Positions 43,271 to 55,765 of a stretch of DNA of 64,000 nucleotides are shown here, piece by piece. The position numbers and the translations under genes were made by a program. Below the pieces are notes generated by a model. The model saw nothing but the letters and a program-made list of their open reading frames with translations, searched no databases and was not told the origin of the DNA. How positions within the stretch are numbered: position 1 is the first letter of the stretch; each line of letters begins with the position of its first letter. This DNA comes from Pollenia angustigena (taxonomy: Eukaryota > Arthropoda > Insecta > Diptera > Polleniidae): the NCBI GenBank assembly GCA_930367215.1, contig OV884058.1:215368208-215432207 (forward strand), written 5' to 3'.

Positions 43271-44600
43271 TGTATTTACATATGTGTAAGTAGAAAATTT
43301 GAATGCTTATAACTCCGAAAAAAAAATGGAACAGATTTTAATAAAATATATATTGTGCACTTCTGTAAGTAAATATCTTTCATATGGTGTATATTTTGTT
43401 CAAATCGGTTGGCATACAGAGGAGGAAAGTGTTGTTAACTGTTTTGTCTTTGCCGAAAAAAAACATAGTACATCTAAGTATGTATATTTGAATTAACATG
43501 TTTTGAGAATTAATTTTTTCCGTCTTAGTGGATCGATTTGGCGAGGGAGCAACCTCCGGTTCATATTTTATCTTCTATGTCGAATATTAACGAAAATTCA
43601 AACATTTCCAGATAAGAAACAGAAAGTACCATAATTTTTCATCTTATAGGTTTTCATTCACTCAGGACCCTGCACATATAGTATTATGTTTATAACTTCA
43701 ATTTTATAGAAAATTTAAAATTATCAGGTGCAGCACGGAAATGTAAAAGAAAGAAATTAAATTTCCCGTATTTCCCCTTTTTAATACTTTTTTCTCCCCA
43801 TAGAGGTTCGGTTGACAAACAATGGAGAGCGTTCTTTATTGCTCCGATTTATACATAAGATTTATATAGTCGAAATATTCGAAAACCGGTTTCTGAAAAA
43901 TGTTGAATAATCGACCACCCCAAGGCGAATTCATAAAGGTGACATTTTCCAGTCATCTGTTTATTGTTTATTTTTTTGTGTGTTTACTGAATGTCAAGCC
44001 TTGTTTACATTTTGTGAAAAAATTAATTCAAATTTAAAATTTAATAAAAATTGAGATAGTGGAAAAAAAACTTATTTAAATTGTATAAAACAAAAAAAAA
44101 GTGGAAAAATATAAACACAAGAAATTAAAAATGCGTAAGGAATAAGTGGAGCCACAATTAATTTTCAATTAAGGAGTTTCTTAAGCAATCTTGTATATTT
44201 TATTAACAAAAAAATTTCCTTTTTTATATTTTCAACAAATATTTTTGACATTCACTCTAACTTTTTACAAAAACAAAATACATAGTATTTTTCAATAAAA
44301 AGGGATAGCTAGCATAACTCTATCTCATGATGCGACCGACCACCTTTATAAATTCGCCTTGGACCACCCTATATTTTTATTATTTGATAATTGAAGAAAC
44401 CAAAATGTTTATTAAGTGTTCTGCATACATATGTGTTAGTATTAAATTTAAACGCTTATAACTCTGAAATGATTGAACAGACTTTAATAAAATATATATA
44501 TTGTGCACTTCGGTGAGTAAATACCTTTCAAATGGTGTGTATTTTGTTCAAATCGGTTGAAATACAGATGCGGAAATTGTTCTTAACTGTTTTGCCTTAG
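42995..44600. repeat. Tandem direct repeat, two diverged ~480-660 bp copies
   Basis: Copy 1 (42995-43465) and copy 2 (43578-44600, minus the 441-bp insertion) share GTCGAATATTAAC, AGGACCCTGC, TGCAGCACGGAAA, TATAGTCGAAATATTCGAAA and TGTTCAAATCGGTTG in the same order and orientation. Copy 2 is preceded by the GGATCGATTTGGCGAGGG block also present at 38160. No coding function is evident. Copy 1 contains a run of about 29 T (43237-43265). Confidence 0.8.
43921..44361. mobile_element. M2 hAT-like MITE, complete 441-bp copy
   Basis: The ends are CAAGGCGAATTCATAAAGGTG and, inverted, CAAGGCGAATTTATAAAGGTGG, flanked by GACCACCC on both sides (43913-43920, 44362-44369). The related empty site, with CAAACACCC in the same context, is at 43226-43234 in the neighbouring repeat copy. 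Together these fix the boundaries and an 8-bp duplication, which is typical of hAT. Confidence 0.9.
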
Positions 44601-44732
44601 CCAATTTATATATAGATTATAAATTTCAACAATTTGACGTGTTGTTCTGATGTAAGTCAATTCACATTGAAACTTTAAGGCAAACTTAACAAAAAGCATC
44701 TATCAGCTTCCAAATGGGTGCTCAAACAAAGC

Positions 44733-46092
44733 AGTGATGCCAACTCAAAGTTGTGACACTCTAAAAAACACGCTTTACAAACATCAAAAAACCCAAATAA
44801 ATGGTATTTTTTAAATTTTTAAGAAAAATGCCATTACCGCCACCTTGCCGCCATTTCTTGCAACAATTGATTAAAGAGAAAAAGTTTCAAAACCTTTCAG
44901 AAGAGGTGCAATCAGCGTTACGTTCAAAATTTTCAAAAAGGGGCACAAAAAGAGGATTCTCCAAAAAAAAGTGTCACAAAAAGGGGAATTCTGAGAAAAA
45001 AAGGGGCAACTTTAAAAACAGGAAAATTAAAAAAAAACAAACATGTATTTACAAGAACATATGTACTTCTTATTATGGAAACTATTTAAATACATAATAT
45101 TTATACAAAATTAAATTGGTTTTAAGTTAAATTTTTTATAAAATTTTTTTTAAAAATACATTTTAAAAAACCAATAAACAACAAGCTGATACAAAACTTT
45201 ATTGTTTTAGAGCCAGTTTTTGACATAAAGATCAGCGATTAAATTAGAACTAATCTTTGAAATTCGTTTTTGGGTAGTCGATTATTTAATTTTGTTTCCA
45301 AGTTTAAACGCCCAAAGTTGGCGGTTTAAACTTGCGACAGAACTTTCAAAAGTACGAACAGCTTATAAAAGGAAATATTTTTTATTTTTTTTTTTATTTA
45401 AAGTTTTATTAAATATTCTACCCTCAAGCTTAAATAATTAAAAGTAATTATTAAATAAAGGTCAAATAAGAATAAATATATATTTATAAATATATAAAAT
45501 TATATAACACAATACAAAATTCTCGCCTTTTCTTCTTCTTTTTCACGTTAAGAACAGTAATTTGATGACAATTTTTGGTATTTTTTTTAAACTGCCATAC
45601 TTATACATAAAAGTATTGTCAATTCATATGGCAATGCTAAAAGCTTTAATCTTTCACTCAAAAACACCACAGAGGATTAAGGCTAGATTAATTTTATTAT
45701 AAGATTAACAAATCTTACTATTGATCCTGGTTTAAACTCTAATGGCCTGTTCGTCGATAGCGAATGAAGAATTCGTTCGCTTAACTAACATGCAAAACAA
45801 AAACAACATTTTATAATTTGTTTTTGTTTTAAATGTAATTTAAGCGAACGAAGACTTCATTCGCTATCGACGAACAGGCCATAAGTAAAAAACCCGCTCT
45901 TAATAATTACTGGATCTAAAACCTTTAATGAACTCAGTCTCTAATCGCTAATATTAAAAGGAGCAAAAGGGGCACAAAAAACTACAAAATGATGCAAAAG
46001 GGGATTTAAAACAAAGGGGCAAAAAAAGTGTCACAGCAGTCAAAAAGGGGCAAAAATGCGACTTTAGTCGCATAACGGTAACGCTGGGTGCA
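44733..46092. mobile_element. Possible hAT-like element with AAAAGGGGC clusters
   Basis: CAGTGATGCCAACTC at 44733 resembles a hAT terminus, and the inverse strand from 46092 reads CAGCGTTACCGTTATGCG. AAAAAGGGGCA and GTGTCACA words cluster near both ends (44935-45010 and 45955-46055). No clear target duplication is visible, so this is tentative. A 98-codon frame at 44801 is mostly translation of the GGGG clusters and is not called. Confidence 0.4.
45743..45881. mobile_element. 139-bp palindromic MITE with TAA duplication
   Basis: It starts TGGCCTGTTCGTCGATAGCG and ends with the exact inverse; the arms are about 45 bp with one small difference. TAA flanks both sides (45740-45742, 45882-45884). 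A 3-bp TWA duplication is the mark of PIF/Harbinger. Confidence 0.85.
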
Positions 46093-46099
46093 ATGTTAA

Positions 46100-46844
46100 A
46101 TCTTCCCTTTAATATTTCTTAGTCATCGTCCAGACTTGCAATTTAAAAAAAAAAAATGCTTTGAAATTGCATTACTGTCAAGATTATGAAATTAGAGGTT
46201 TGCAATTTTTGTATTTTTAACTTGTGTTTTCTCTTCTGCTTCCTATAATTTATAAGTAAATACAAAAAACACCTACAGCCATCTTCAAGCAAAAAAGTGT
46301 GAAAATGCCAAAAGAAAACAGAATTGCTGAGCACATGAAATGTAATATCCCATCCAAATCTTCTCACCCCTCTCACAATTAAACTCAAGAAATGCTGCAA
46401 CAAAAATTCCAAGTATGGACGATGAGTTAGTAGGACGCAAATTTTTATGGAAACTGGGGCGATCGACTTGTCGTGCTGAAAATTGTTTGTTGGGCGAAAA
46501 TCATATTTAAAAAAAAGCTCTTTTTGCAAACATATTTTTCGAGTTGAACTTTATTATTTGCTTACGTTCCTTTTAACATTCACAACAAATTAATCTTTTT
46601 TATTGGAACAAAACGTTTAAAGGTTTTTGCTTGTCACAAGATGCGTGCAAAATGACAAGTTAATCATACATACCTGCCTGCCGCTTCGATTGTTACATTT
46701 CCTTAAGTCTTCTTCCTTAATTTCCCATTTTGAAAAAGGATTTATTGTTTTAACACAATTTATTGTGACAACGACTAAACGCGTTTTCCTTTTGTGATTT
46801 AATTTGTTTGTCAATTCTGACATTGACAATAGAATATCCAATAA

Positions 46845-46879
<35 letters not shown>

Positions 46880-47250
46880 TCAAAATCCAAATAGCAAATA
46901 TGAAACGAAAACACAAATTTAAGCATCCTTATAAATATTTACATACATTTAATTTAACGACACATTTCACGCACTTAGAATACGAAAAGTGTGTCTCATG
47001 AATTTTAAATTTATCTCATTTTTTTATTTACTGACATACATAAATGTTTCTTCCAGTTTGTATAAGAAAATGCACGTTTGTGATTTGTAAAATACCAGAA
47101 ATATTGTATTTCATACGCAAATTAAACGTGACACGCACGTAAAGAAATGTTGACATTTTATTTTCTTAACTTGGCTCATATTTAAACGCTCAAACTCACT
47201 CGTAACAATTTAATATCCATAACAATATTTGGTTAACCAAATTGTACGTA
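46100..47250. other. AT-rich spacer with (AC)n
   Basis: A 128-codon minus frame (46529-46143) and others here have no recognisable domain. The (AC)n microsatellite at 46846-46875 is the only clear feature. Confidence 0.35.
46846..46875. repeat. (AC)15 microsatellite
   Basis: An uninterrupted AC dinucleotide run of about 30 bp. Confidence 0.95.
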
Positions 47251-47251
47251 C

Positions 47252-47562
47252 CCTGCAAATAATATTGGACTGGTCCGATGTAATGCAAGCATGGATCATG
47301 TCATTGTTAAAAAGTGTTTGTAGTGAGACGACATGTCTTCGTTTTTTAACGACATGCTTTCGTTTTTAAACGACTTGAAAACTAATCTAATTGAGTATAC
47401 CATTTGTAGTCCAAAGCTGGGTTATATGGTCCTGCCCTAGGACATCGTAATGTTAAATGGACCATGTTTTTTCCATACGTTTGGGTTATTTTTGGACTAG
47501 TCCTAGTCCCTTGTGGGCTACACTTTAAACGCGTGTTTGGACTGGTCCAATTATTTGCAGGG
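47252..47562. mobile_element. M3 foldback element, complete copy with TA flanks
   Basis: It starts CCCTGCAAATAATATTGGAC and ends with inverse GGACC-type sequence then ATTATTTGCAGGG, with TA on both sides. Internal words (CATGTCGTCT, CGTTTTTTAACGAC, GACATCGTAATG) match 3669-4262. The TA flanks suggest a Tc1/mariner-like mobiliser, inferred from one copy. Confidence 0.7.
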
Positions 47563-47867
47563 TATGTATGCCTATACACATATATACATATTTACATGTG
47601 TAAATATATATGTATGTGTTTGTAGACTCGTGTCTGTATGTAGACGAACAAAAAATGTATGTAAATAATATTGAAGAAAATGACAGGGAATGAATGTTAT
47701 TGAAAAAGGTTTAAGAGGGGATGGGGCAAATGTCGATTGGTTTTTTTTACATTTACTGTAATGTTAAGTCCTGTATTTAATTATTTTTAAGAATAAATGT
47801 AATGTAATTTCAAGTTATTTTTAATATTTTAATAAAATCTGTCATTTGCCTTTTATTATTATTATTT

Positions 47868-48123
47868 GAGGGGCTTAGAGCACAAGGGGTTTAAGTGCCT
47901 TTTTCTAAAATTTAGTTTGCATATGGAATTATAGGTATAGTTCGGAAAAGTTGTTCAGAGCACAAGAGGTGACTGTAGGATTCTCATCCGGACGCTAGAT
48001 ATAGTGAACAATTCAAGCACTTGACATTAAAATACCTGCTACGCTTGGAGCACAAGCGAAACAACCGGTTCTGTCTCATTATTTATAATAAGTCACTTGA
48101 ACCCCTTGTGCTTTAAGCCCCTC
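47868..48123. mobile_element. 256-bp TIR element, GAGGGGCTTAGAGCACAAGG
   Basis: The terminal inverted repeats are about 30 bp with two mismatches, and ATTT lies on both sides (47864-47867, 48124-48127). The core has further GAGCACAAG words (47955 and 48048). No ORF. Superfamily unknown. Confidence 0.75.
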
Positions 48124-48637
48124 ATTTGTACTTAAGAAAGGGTGTTCCTTTTTTGAAGCCCGATAGAACTTGAAATTGAAATAATTAACACAAGATATTA
48201 AATAATAGTTGGAAAATTTTTGTTACATAACCCTTTCAGTGTTTTTGTTGACATTACATTGTACTCTGTTTCTACGCCCTTTTAATGTATATAAATGTAC
48301 AGTTAATTACATATTTTTTGTTTTATCTGAAACAGAGACACTTTAGCTATTTTAATTTGTTATTATTGTAGGCATTGACTTTCTTTTCTTATTATTGAGC
48401 GCATTGTCGAGCACTTGTCAGAACATTTTTAAAAAAGGTTATATTTAGGAAGCAAAAAATAATAATTTCAATGATCAGGAGATATTAAAAAAAATTTTTA
48501 AAATTGATACAAAGGCAACTAAGTGTTAACTTGAAAAAAATATTGCAAAAATAAACAGAAGGTTCTTTTGTGGACCTTTTTCGGTTGTCGAATATAATCG
48601 ACATTTACCTTAAGAGGTTGTATTTTTTTATTAGTAA

Positions 48638-50391
48638 AGGTGCTATGATACTTGCTATTTTTTGTATTGGATTTTTTTAGGATTGACTGAATGAAACAAC
48701 AAATGCGAGAAAGAACAAGAAATACAATATGTTAACAAACCCTTTTTTCTGATTGACATTTCTCATGTATATTTTTTTCTTTGACTAAAACAAAAAAAAA
48801 AAAATGTGTGCGTCTGAGTACTTTTACAGTAAAATGCAGTAAATAGGTCTGTCTGGGTACTTTTCCAGTACCAAATACTCAGTAAATTTGTTTGGGAGAG
48901 TAAGACCAATATTACTCTATCGGCTGAAAAAATCTCACAAAGTACGCAGACAGTATCCAGTGAAATTTTGCAAGAAAACAGCTGATCGGTGTGTAAACAA
49001 TTGAAATAAGAAAGAATTTTAGCATATGTGTAAGCAAAATTGAACTCTCGAGGTAAATTAAAAAATTATTAATTAAAATGAAGCTTAAAAAGTGTTGTAA
49101 ATTAAAAAACTTGTTTATTACACTGTTATTAATTCGGTAAATTCAATTTCTTCTTAGTTTTTAGTTTTATTTGTCGGGTTTTTTATAAAACTTCTTTTGC
49201 TTACATTGCCCATCATAGTGCCGGCTTACAATGGAAAAAAAGAATGAAATGCCCAATACAGTGCCCTCCAACAGCTTGACAACGGAGAGAAATAATTTGG
49301 ATGTGAAGTGCTCGCCAGGAACACAATTTCAAATACTCGCCTCTTCAATTGCAAAGTTTGTCCCACAAAGTTCTGATGGTTCTATCGGTTCTGCCATCTC
49401 CACTCCACTTACGCTACGGTCGCACTGTATATTTGGACGTTTCTAGCATGACGTAAAATGTTTTGTTTATTATAATTTATTATAAACGCTAAAAATCAAC
49501 ACAATTCTAACTACTTTCCTCTGCCATTGTTAAATTTCAATTTTTATTTTCATTTCACAAAAACTATTTCATTCAAACAGCTGTTCAAACTATTTGCAAA
49601 ATCTTACAAGCGGAAATTTCTCCAGTAACATTTTGCAAGTTCTCTAACTTCCAACTGTCAAAAAATTCTCTTTTTGGCTCTCTCGCCGCGCGAACGCAAA
49701 ATTTGTAAAAATTCGTAAAATAAAGGCAACAGCTGACGGCAAATATGTAATTAAAGTGTTGAAAAATATTGACACTTTTGACTACTTAACTCGTTTTCTT
49801 ATCGGTACTCAATTGAATACTTTTTATAGCACGAACATTTTTGGAAAATACAAACAAACTTTTTTATGTAATCTTTCATATTTGATTACTTAAGTACCCA
49901 AATACTTTACACTTTTACAACTCTAAAAAATTAACATAACCAAAAAAATTTCAAAAGTTTGTAATTCGTAATATTTTTCATTATTTGCATTAAATTTTAT
50001 TGTATTTTAAAAAAAAATTGTTTGTGATTCCAAAATAAAATGTAAACAAAACAAACAATATTGCCCACGTTTTTTTCCCACAAAACCCCGTCAAAAAAGC
50101 TAAAAATCGCAAAACAAAAGTTAAAAACCGCTACTTTTGATCAAAAACTAAAAAAATGGCAACAGTGCTAACATTTTATCTGGAAATGTCAATTTTAAGT
50201 TAAAAATTTTTATATTTTTTTTTGACAGTCTTAGATTATTTGTCGATAACACATGTATATTTGTTTGCCATTTCAATATTTTTGATGATATAATCATACT
50301 CTTTACACATAGTCAGTTTTCCTATGCAAATATATTTGCACTGTTCTCCAATATAGAAAAAATACAAAAAATAGCAAGTATCATAACACCT
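48638..50391. mobile_element. PIF/Harbinger-like element with TAA duplication
   Basis: It starts AGGTGCTATGATACTTGCTA and ends with the inverse of AGGTGTTATGATACTTGCTA; about 30 of 31 terminal bases pair. TAA flanks both ends (48635-48637, 50392-50394). The M4 copy at 48846-49690 sits inside. No transposase is legible in the remaining 900 bp, so it is non-autonomous. Confidence 0.8.
48846..49690. mobile_element. M4 element, copy truncated at the right end
   Basis: It matches 29672-30581 closely from GGTCTGTCTGGGTAC to about 49684, then diverges and lacks the right terminal repeat. It carries the same 71-codon frame (49231-49446) with five replacement changes. It is nested in the PIF-like element. 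Confidence 0.75.
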
Positions 50392-50394
50392 TAA

Positions 50395-51029
50395 GCACTA
50401 CAAAATAGTGTTTTTATTCAGAAATCATAACATTTTCTCTACGGATTTCCATAGACAATGGAAACAATAAATAATAATCAGGTATTGGCCATGTTAGAAG
50501 CTTTTTCGGATGTTGAGGACGTAATTGAAGATGATGATGATGACGTCATATTTGAAATCCCACAAGTTTAATCAAAGGATATTGTGCCTGGCGAGCAGAA
50601 CTTTATGTCAGAAGAAAATATTGATGATACATATATTCTAAGTCAATACTTCCACTGAGCTCCGAAGTTTCCACTTTCCACAGTCCGAACACCCGAAAAC
50701 CACGGAGGCGTTCATTGTGTGCCACTATCAAAAAACCACCATCAGGTTTGAAATTGCAAAAAATAAAAAATCTTATTTTAACAAATATTTAACGGACAAA
50801 TCGTAAAAAATCTATTTATTTTCTTTTATATATACGTAACAATAGGTATCGTTGAAGGTCAATGGAGAATATATTCGACATTCCCTAAAAACCAGGGGAG
50901 GTGCTTGAGACGAAAACTACTATTTTTCCGGGCTTCAGCTCCATCACATTAACTTAAATACAAATATTTTGATTTTTATCTCGCCACAAATTATTTTTGA
51001 CCCTGAAAGGGTTAAAAGAGTAATAGGAT
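50395..51029 (+). other. Spacer with a coding-like acidic fragment
   Basis: From an ATG at 50458 the frame reads METINNNQVLAMLEAFSDVE then DVIEDDDDDVIFEIP before a stop at about 50569, and continues open past it (SEENIDDTYILSQYFH) to 50655. The acidic start recalls amino ends of piggyBac-type proteins, but no diagnostic domain is present. I list it as unassigned. Confidence 0.25.
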
Positions 51030-52195
51030 ATGTTAGGTTCCTTCGTCTGCATTTCACTTGGGGCCTTCAGTGGTCCAATTGTGATACCCAGAGTCAATAC
51101 CCATCCTACCGAGCAGCTACTCAAAAGACGTCACTGTAGAATTCAACCAATTCGTAGTAGTTTTACCGGTTTTTCCAGGTGTCTCTGCCAAATATCCCGA
51201 ATTCCAGGACATTGTTACAGAAAATGAAACACAGTTTCCACTTCCTCCTCTTCATTACAACTTCTGCAGAAGTCATTGAATTTCATAACCATTCACTTTG
51301 CACGAGTCTCTACCGGCCGGTGCCCAGTTATTTCTGATACCACTATTCTGATATGTTTCCTATTTCATCTAAGTAGAGAGCACGTCCGCCGATCGTTATA
51401 GCCACGCCACAATGCCCTGGATACGGAGGGGGATTCACCAGTCCATCCCAACAGTGCAAACCTGTATGACTCGAGCTTAGTGAGTGACTTGCAGTTAGCA
51501 ATTGGCATGCCTAAAAATTGATCAATAAATCTGACAAACACCTCGTTCGGGAAACTCATCTGCTATTTGGTTACCCCGGCAGTTCGCATGCCCTGGTATC
51601 CAGATTAACGTCACTTTCGGATGCTCCTCAATATCATTTAAAGACATCCGATATTATGCAGTTAATCAAGATGTCTTATTGATACCTTCTAATGGTGCAA
51701 TGTCAGCATTTCTATCAGAATTGGGGTAATACCTAAGGTACCCTGCAAATAATAATAGCCCACAAGGGACTAGGACTATACCAAAAGTAACCGAAACGTA
51801 TGGAAAAACATGGTCTAGGGCAGCACCACATAACCCAGCTTTGCACTACAAAGGAGTAGTTTTAAAACTACTCCATGGTATACTCAAGAGCATTAGTTTA
51901 GAAGTCATTTAAAAACGAAAGAATGTCGTCAAAAAATGAAGACATGCTGTTCACTATGCTTGCATTACATTGGACCAGGACCAAATCAAAATGAATCAGG
52001 TAGTCCAATATTATTTGCAGGGCAGTTAGCCGCCTGCCTTATAGCATAGATTTTCGACTGCAAATCGCTACAGTCGGCCAGCCGACGAGAGGGAACATTG
52101 GTATCCAGTGCCTCCGTGTAGAAACCCCTGCTAAGGCTATTAAGTTTCTCGGAACCGTCAGAGTCGGTTGCTACGTTAAGATCTTTACATGTCAT
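51030..52195 (-). pseudogene. LINE fragment with RNase H domain, interrupted by M3
   Basis: The minus strand reads, in order, ATDSDGSEKLNSLSRGFYTE then a SDLQSKIYAIRQAA segment (52195-52023), which is the start of an RNase H domain. After the M3 insertion it continues with HPKVTLIWIPGHANCRGNQI then ADEFPERG (51640-51550), the RNase H H...D block. Further on are the last zinc-finger-like residues and the end of the protein to about 51030. The type resembles the I/LOA/R1 group, but it is a different family from the intact LINE. Many stops. Confidence 0.75.
51736..52022. mobile_element. M3 foldback element inserted in a LINE fragment
   Basis: It starts CCCTGCAAATAATAATAGCC and ends ATTATTTGCAGGG, with internal GGAGTAGTTTTAAAACTACTCC, a perfect palindrome shared with 3832-3853. 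The host LINE coding sequence is readable on both sides. Flanks are TA and CA, so the duplication is imperfect. Confidence 0.75.
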
Positions 52196-52610
52196 TAAAA
52201 TTAGAAAATGCAGCTTTCTTTGGCGAAAAGCATTCTAGACGTACAAATTTAGTCCACTTTTTTTGAACACACCAACACTAAATATTAACTTATAATTTTT
52301 TTTAACAACACCACTGATAAAATTATATAGATTTATAAAATGTTTTTATTTAATTTTCATATTAATTCGAATGTGTTTTCCAAGTCAAATTACAATTAAT
52401 TAAGCTTTAATACTTAAATAGTCTTACTGCTTCAATATTTTTCAGGAATATTTTCTATGTTACTCACCATGAGAAATAAATTCCCAGATTCAATTTGTTT
52501 AAAATATTTTTCAAAAAATTCCATTCTGTATTTTTTGTTTACTGCTTTGTTTTTCGTTTACACATTTGTTTTTTATTTTGCTTTGTTTGAAGCAGATAGT
52601 TGTATTAATT
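52196..52610. other. AT-rich spacer
   Basis: No feature supported. Confidence 0.4.
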
Positions 52611-52860
52611 CAAGGCGAATTCACTAGAAGGTGAGTTTAACTCTACAACAACACAGCTTCTGTGGTCGTATTCTCAAAAATATTGCTATTAAAAAAAGTT
52701 TGTTTACATAAAAAACGAGCTTGTATACAAATTTTGGCAACTCTTTTTTTTATTGAATATTTCTTGTCGAAAATCACAATATGTATTCAAAGCTTAATCC
52801 TAATTCTTTTTTGTATTTGTTAGCCGTTACCAATATAACCGCAAATTAATTGCATTCAAG
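52611..52860. mobile_element. M2 terminus, other end not found
   Basis: CAAGGCGAATTCACTAGAAG then GTGAG matches the M2 end. The inverse end is missing, and the LINE fragment begins about 250 bp further on. Confidence 0.45.
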
Positions 52861-52869
52861 TGTCAAAAA

Positions 52870-55765
52870 AGCCTGCTAGGCTCAAAGTGTCGGACCTTTT
52901 CAGCCTCCGGTGACCTTCGAACTTATTAGATCCCGAGGGAGGTAGTTGGGATGGACCATTAGTTAATCTATGTATTAGACTGAATACTTTTTAATTTCTT
53001 CCTGGATGGTAGCGATGTTAAGATCTCTGTGGATAATGTCATTACGTATATACCATGGGGCGCAGATAATTTGCCGTAATATCCTAGACTGTCTTCTTTG
53101 TAGCTTCTGGATGTTTGATGCTCATGTAGTACCCCATAATTGGATGCCATATGTCCATATTGGTTTTATGAGAGATTTGTATAAAAGAACTTTGTTGTCT
53201 AAGGATAAGTTTCAGTTTTGACCGATAAGCCAATGCAGTTGAGCTGCTTTAAGCTTCATAGCCGTTATTTTCGCTTTAATATGACGAGACCAGGTCAGGC
53301 GTCTATCTATATGAATTCCCAAGTATTTAACATGGCTTTCTACCGGAACAGTGATGTTATTTTATTTAACAGGAGGGCACGTTTGTCTTCTGAGCGTGGA
53401 AGTTAAGTGAGCACATTTAGCCGGGTTAACCTTTAAGCCCATTTTTCTAGCCAGGTTTCTAGTTCATTGATGTGGGACTGTAAATGCTGCGATGCAACTT
53501 TTGGGTCCTGATTAACACTATTAAATGCTGTGTCGTCTGCAAACGTAGAAGTATGTGTGCTCGGGCTTGTTGGCATATCAGCTGTATATATTATATATAG
53601 CAGATATTTTCTTGGTGGGGGAGTATTGGTTTTTTGATCTAACCATGAATGTTCTGCCAGTTAAATAGCTCTAAGGAGCTTGTGAGTGTTTTGTGGAAGC
53701 ATTCGTGTTATTTTAATGATCAGCCCATCATGCCAAACTTTGTCGAATGCTTGGGAAATGTCTATAAACAGTGCTGAGCAATATTCCTTTCTCTAAAACG
53801 CTGATCTAATTTGGGTAACAATTCTATGCACTTGTTCGATTGTAGCATGCCTTGCTCGGAATCCGAACTGATGATCCGGAATGATTGCGTGTTCATTAAG
53901 ATAAGGAGTTATACTTAAAAGGAATATTTTTTCGAATAGCTTTGATAATATTGATAGTAGGGTGATTGGTCTGTACGGCAGAATTTGACTAGCGTCTTTT
54001 CCTGGCTTAGGAATCATAACAATTGTAGAGGTCTTCCAAGAGGATGGGAAGTAGCCAGCTCGTTATATCGCATTAAAAATGAGCAGCTAGATTCTTGAAG
54101 CAGACGTAGGTAAGTTTCTTATCATTGAGCCTGTGATGCAGTCAGGAACGGGAGATTTTTTAATGTTGACATTTTCTATTGCTGATTTTACTTGGGTTAA
54201 TTTAAATTTTATTGGATCGTTAACTGTATCAGGAATAATTGGATGACAGTTACAAGTATCAGCACCAACTTTCTGCAATTGGCTTGCAAAGGCATTTATT
54301 TTTTCATTTGTGTTTTTGGCCCAGGTACGGTTTTCCAGTCTTAGTAGAGATTCGTGGATTGTAGGGCATTGCATATGTCTTACAGCCTTCCATAAGCTGT
54401 AATTGGAGTTTTTTGTGGCATCTAGGCTGTTTAGATAGCCTTCTACTGCAGAGTCGTGTTTCTGTCTCAGTTTGTTGCGTAGAGTTGCCTGGCATAACCG
54501 CAGTTGGGCCTTGATGGTTGGGGAACGATTATTTTGCCATTGTCTTCTCAACTTCCTTTTTTCCCTGACAAGGGTCTCTATATCCACAGATGTGAATTGC
54601 AGACCACGCTTTATTGTACGCTTGATTGGGGTTGCATTTCTTGCAGCAGAAACCAAGACATCCGTAAGTCGGTCGACAGCTGTTTGGATGTTAGGTGAAT
54701 TTTTTAGGGAAATGGTCTGAGATAGATGAAAGCTCACATACATTTTATACTTCAACCAATTTGTGATTTTGTTTGGATAGGAAATAAAGTTTTCAGCTGC
54801 ATTATCAAAGTTGCCTTTGAGAATAAGGATTGAAGGTGAATGATCAGACGATAAATCGTGTGAGGAACTAATTAGTAATTGATCGCGCTTGATGTTTTTA
54901 ATAACGGCAAAGTCGATTAGGTCTGGTAGCTTGTTGAAGTCAGTGGGTCAATAGGTAGGTTCTCCACTCGATACGACATCAAGATTTTTTGCAGTGATAG
55001 CTGGTTACCTCCAGGACTTATAAGTCTGGAGCCCCAATACGTATGCTTAGCGTTGTAGTCGCCTGCTGCAATGAATTTTTGTTCCAATGTGGAGAAGAAG
55101 TTTAGAAATTTATCCTGTGCAATTTTATGTCTAGGGGGACAATATACGGATGATTACGTGATTTTAAAATCTGTAAGATTTAAAGATGAAGCCTGGATAC
55201 AATCTTCCTTGTACTCCGACATTGGAAAGTGTCTGACTTGTTTGTGCATAATTATGGCTGTGCCACCACAAGCCCGTCCGCTCGGATGTTTTGTGTCGTA
55301 AGTGAGGTACCCATTTACCCTAAAGCAGTCTTTTAGAGTAAAGTGGATTTCAGAGACGAGAAGCACGTCGATTTCGTGCATTTGAAGAAAATGTGCTACT
55401 TCGTGCTTATGTTGGGAGAGCCCGTATGCGTTCCAGAAACATATTTTTAACTGGTTCATTTTTTATTTAGTAGAACTTGCAGGAGCATGTTTTGGTTTCG
55501 CATCATTTCCTGAAACATGTTCTGCATGGTAGCCATGAAGTTATTCATAGTTTGAACTAGATTTTCAATTGAGCCCGATATGTCTGCAGAAGGTATTTGT
55601 GGAGATTCCTTAAGAACATTATCGTATGAAGGTTGGCTTGCATTAGCTACTTTCGCAGGATTATGTCCGTGGGAGTTTTCTCCCAGGACTTGGCCATATG
55701 AGTAGTTTTGTTTGTTGGTTTGTATAGTGTTAGCATAAGAGCCCGCGGGAAAGCTAGACGCATAA
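52870..55765 (-). pseudogene. Second Jockey-type LINE, 5'-truncated and broken
   Basis: Minus strand, in order from the 5' side: gag carboxyl end (about 55760-55470, SYDNVLKE and LLQVLLNKK); endonuclease start MNQLKICFWNAYGLSQHKHE (55459), whose readable part in this frame ends near 55154 and continues in others to about 54800; linker (54755-54087) with REKRKLRRQWQNNRSPTIKA; RT blocks KPGKDASQILPYRPITLLSI (54017-53793); FADD at 53532-53543; then KPIWTYGIQLWG and IIHRDLNIATIQEE to about 52870. The PQGS motif is lost by a deletion near 53610. It is related to, but clearly diverged from, the copy at 38350-42700. Confidence 0.85.

Noticed and set aside
44801..45097. 98-codon lysine-rich ORF
   Set aside because: Much of it is translation of AAAAAGGGG repeats; no domain or codon signal.
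46143..46529. 128-codon minus-strand ORF with a QHD motif
   Set aside because: It vaguely recalls Tc1-type transposase, but the expected neighbouring motifs are missing.
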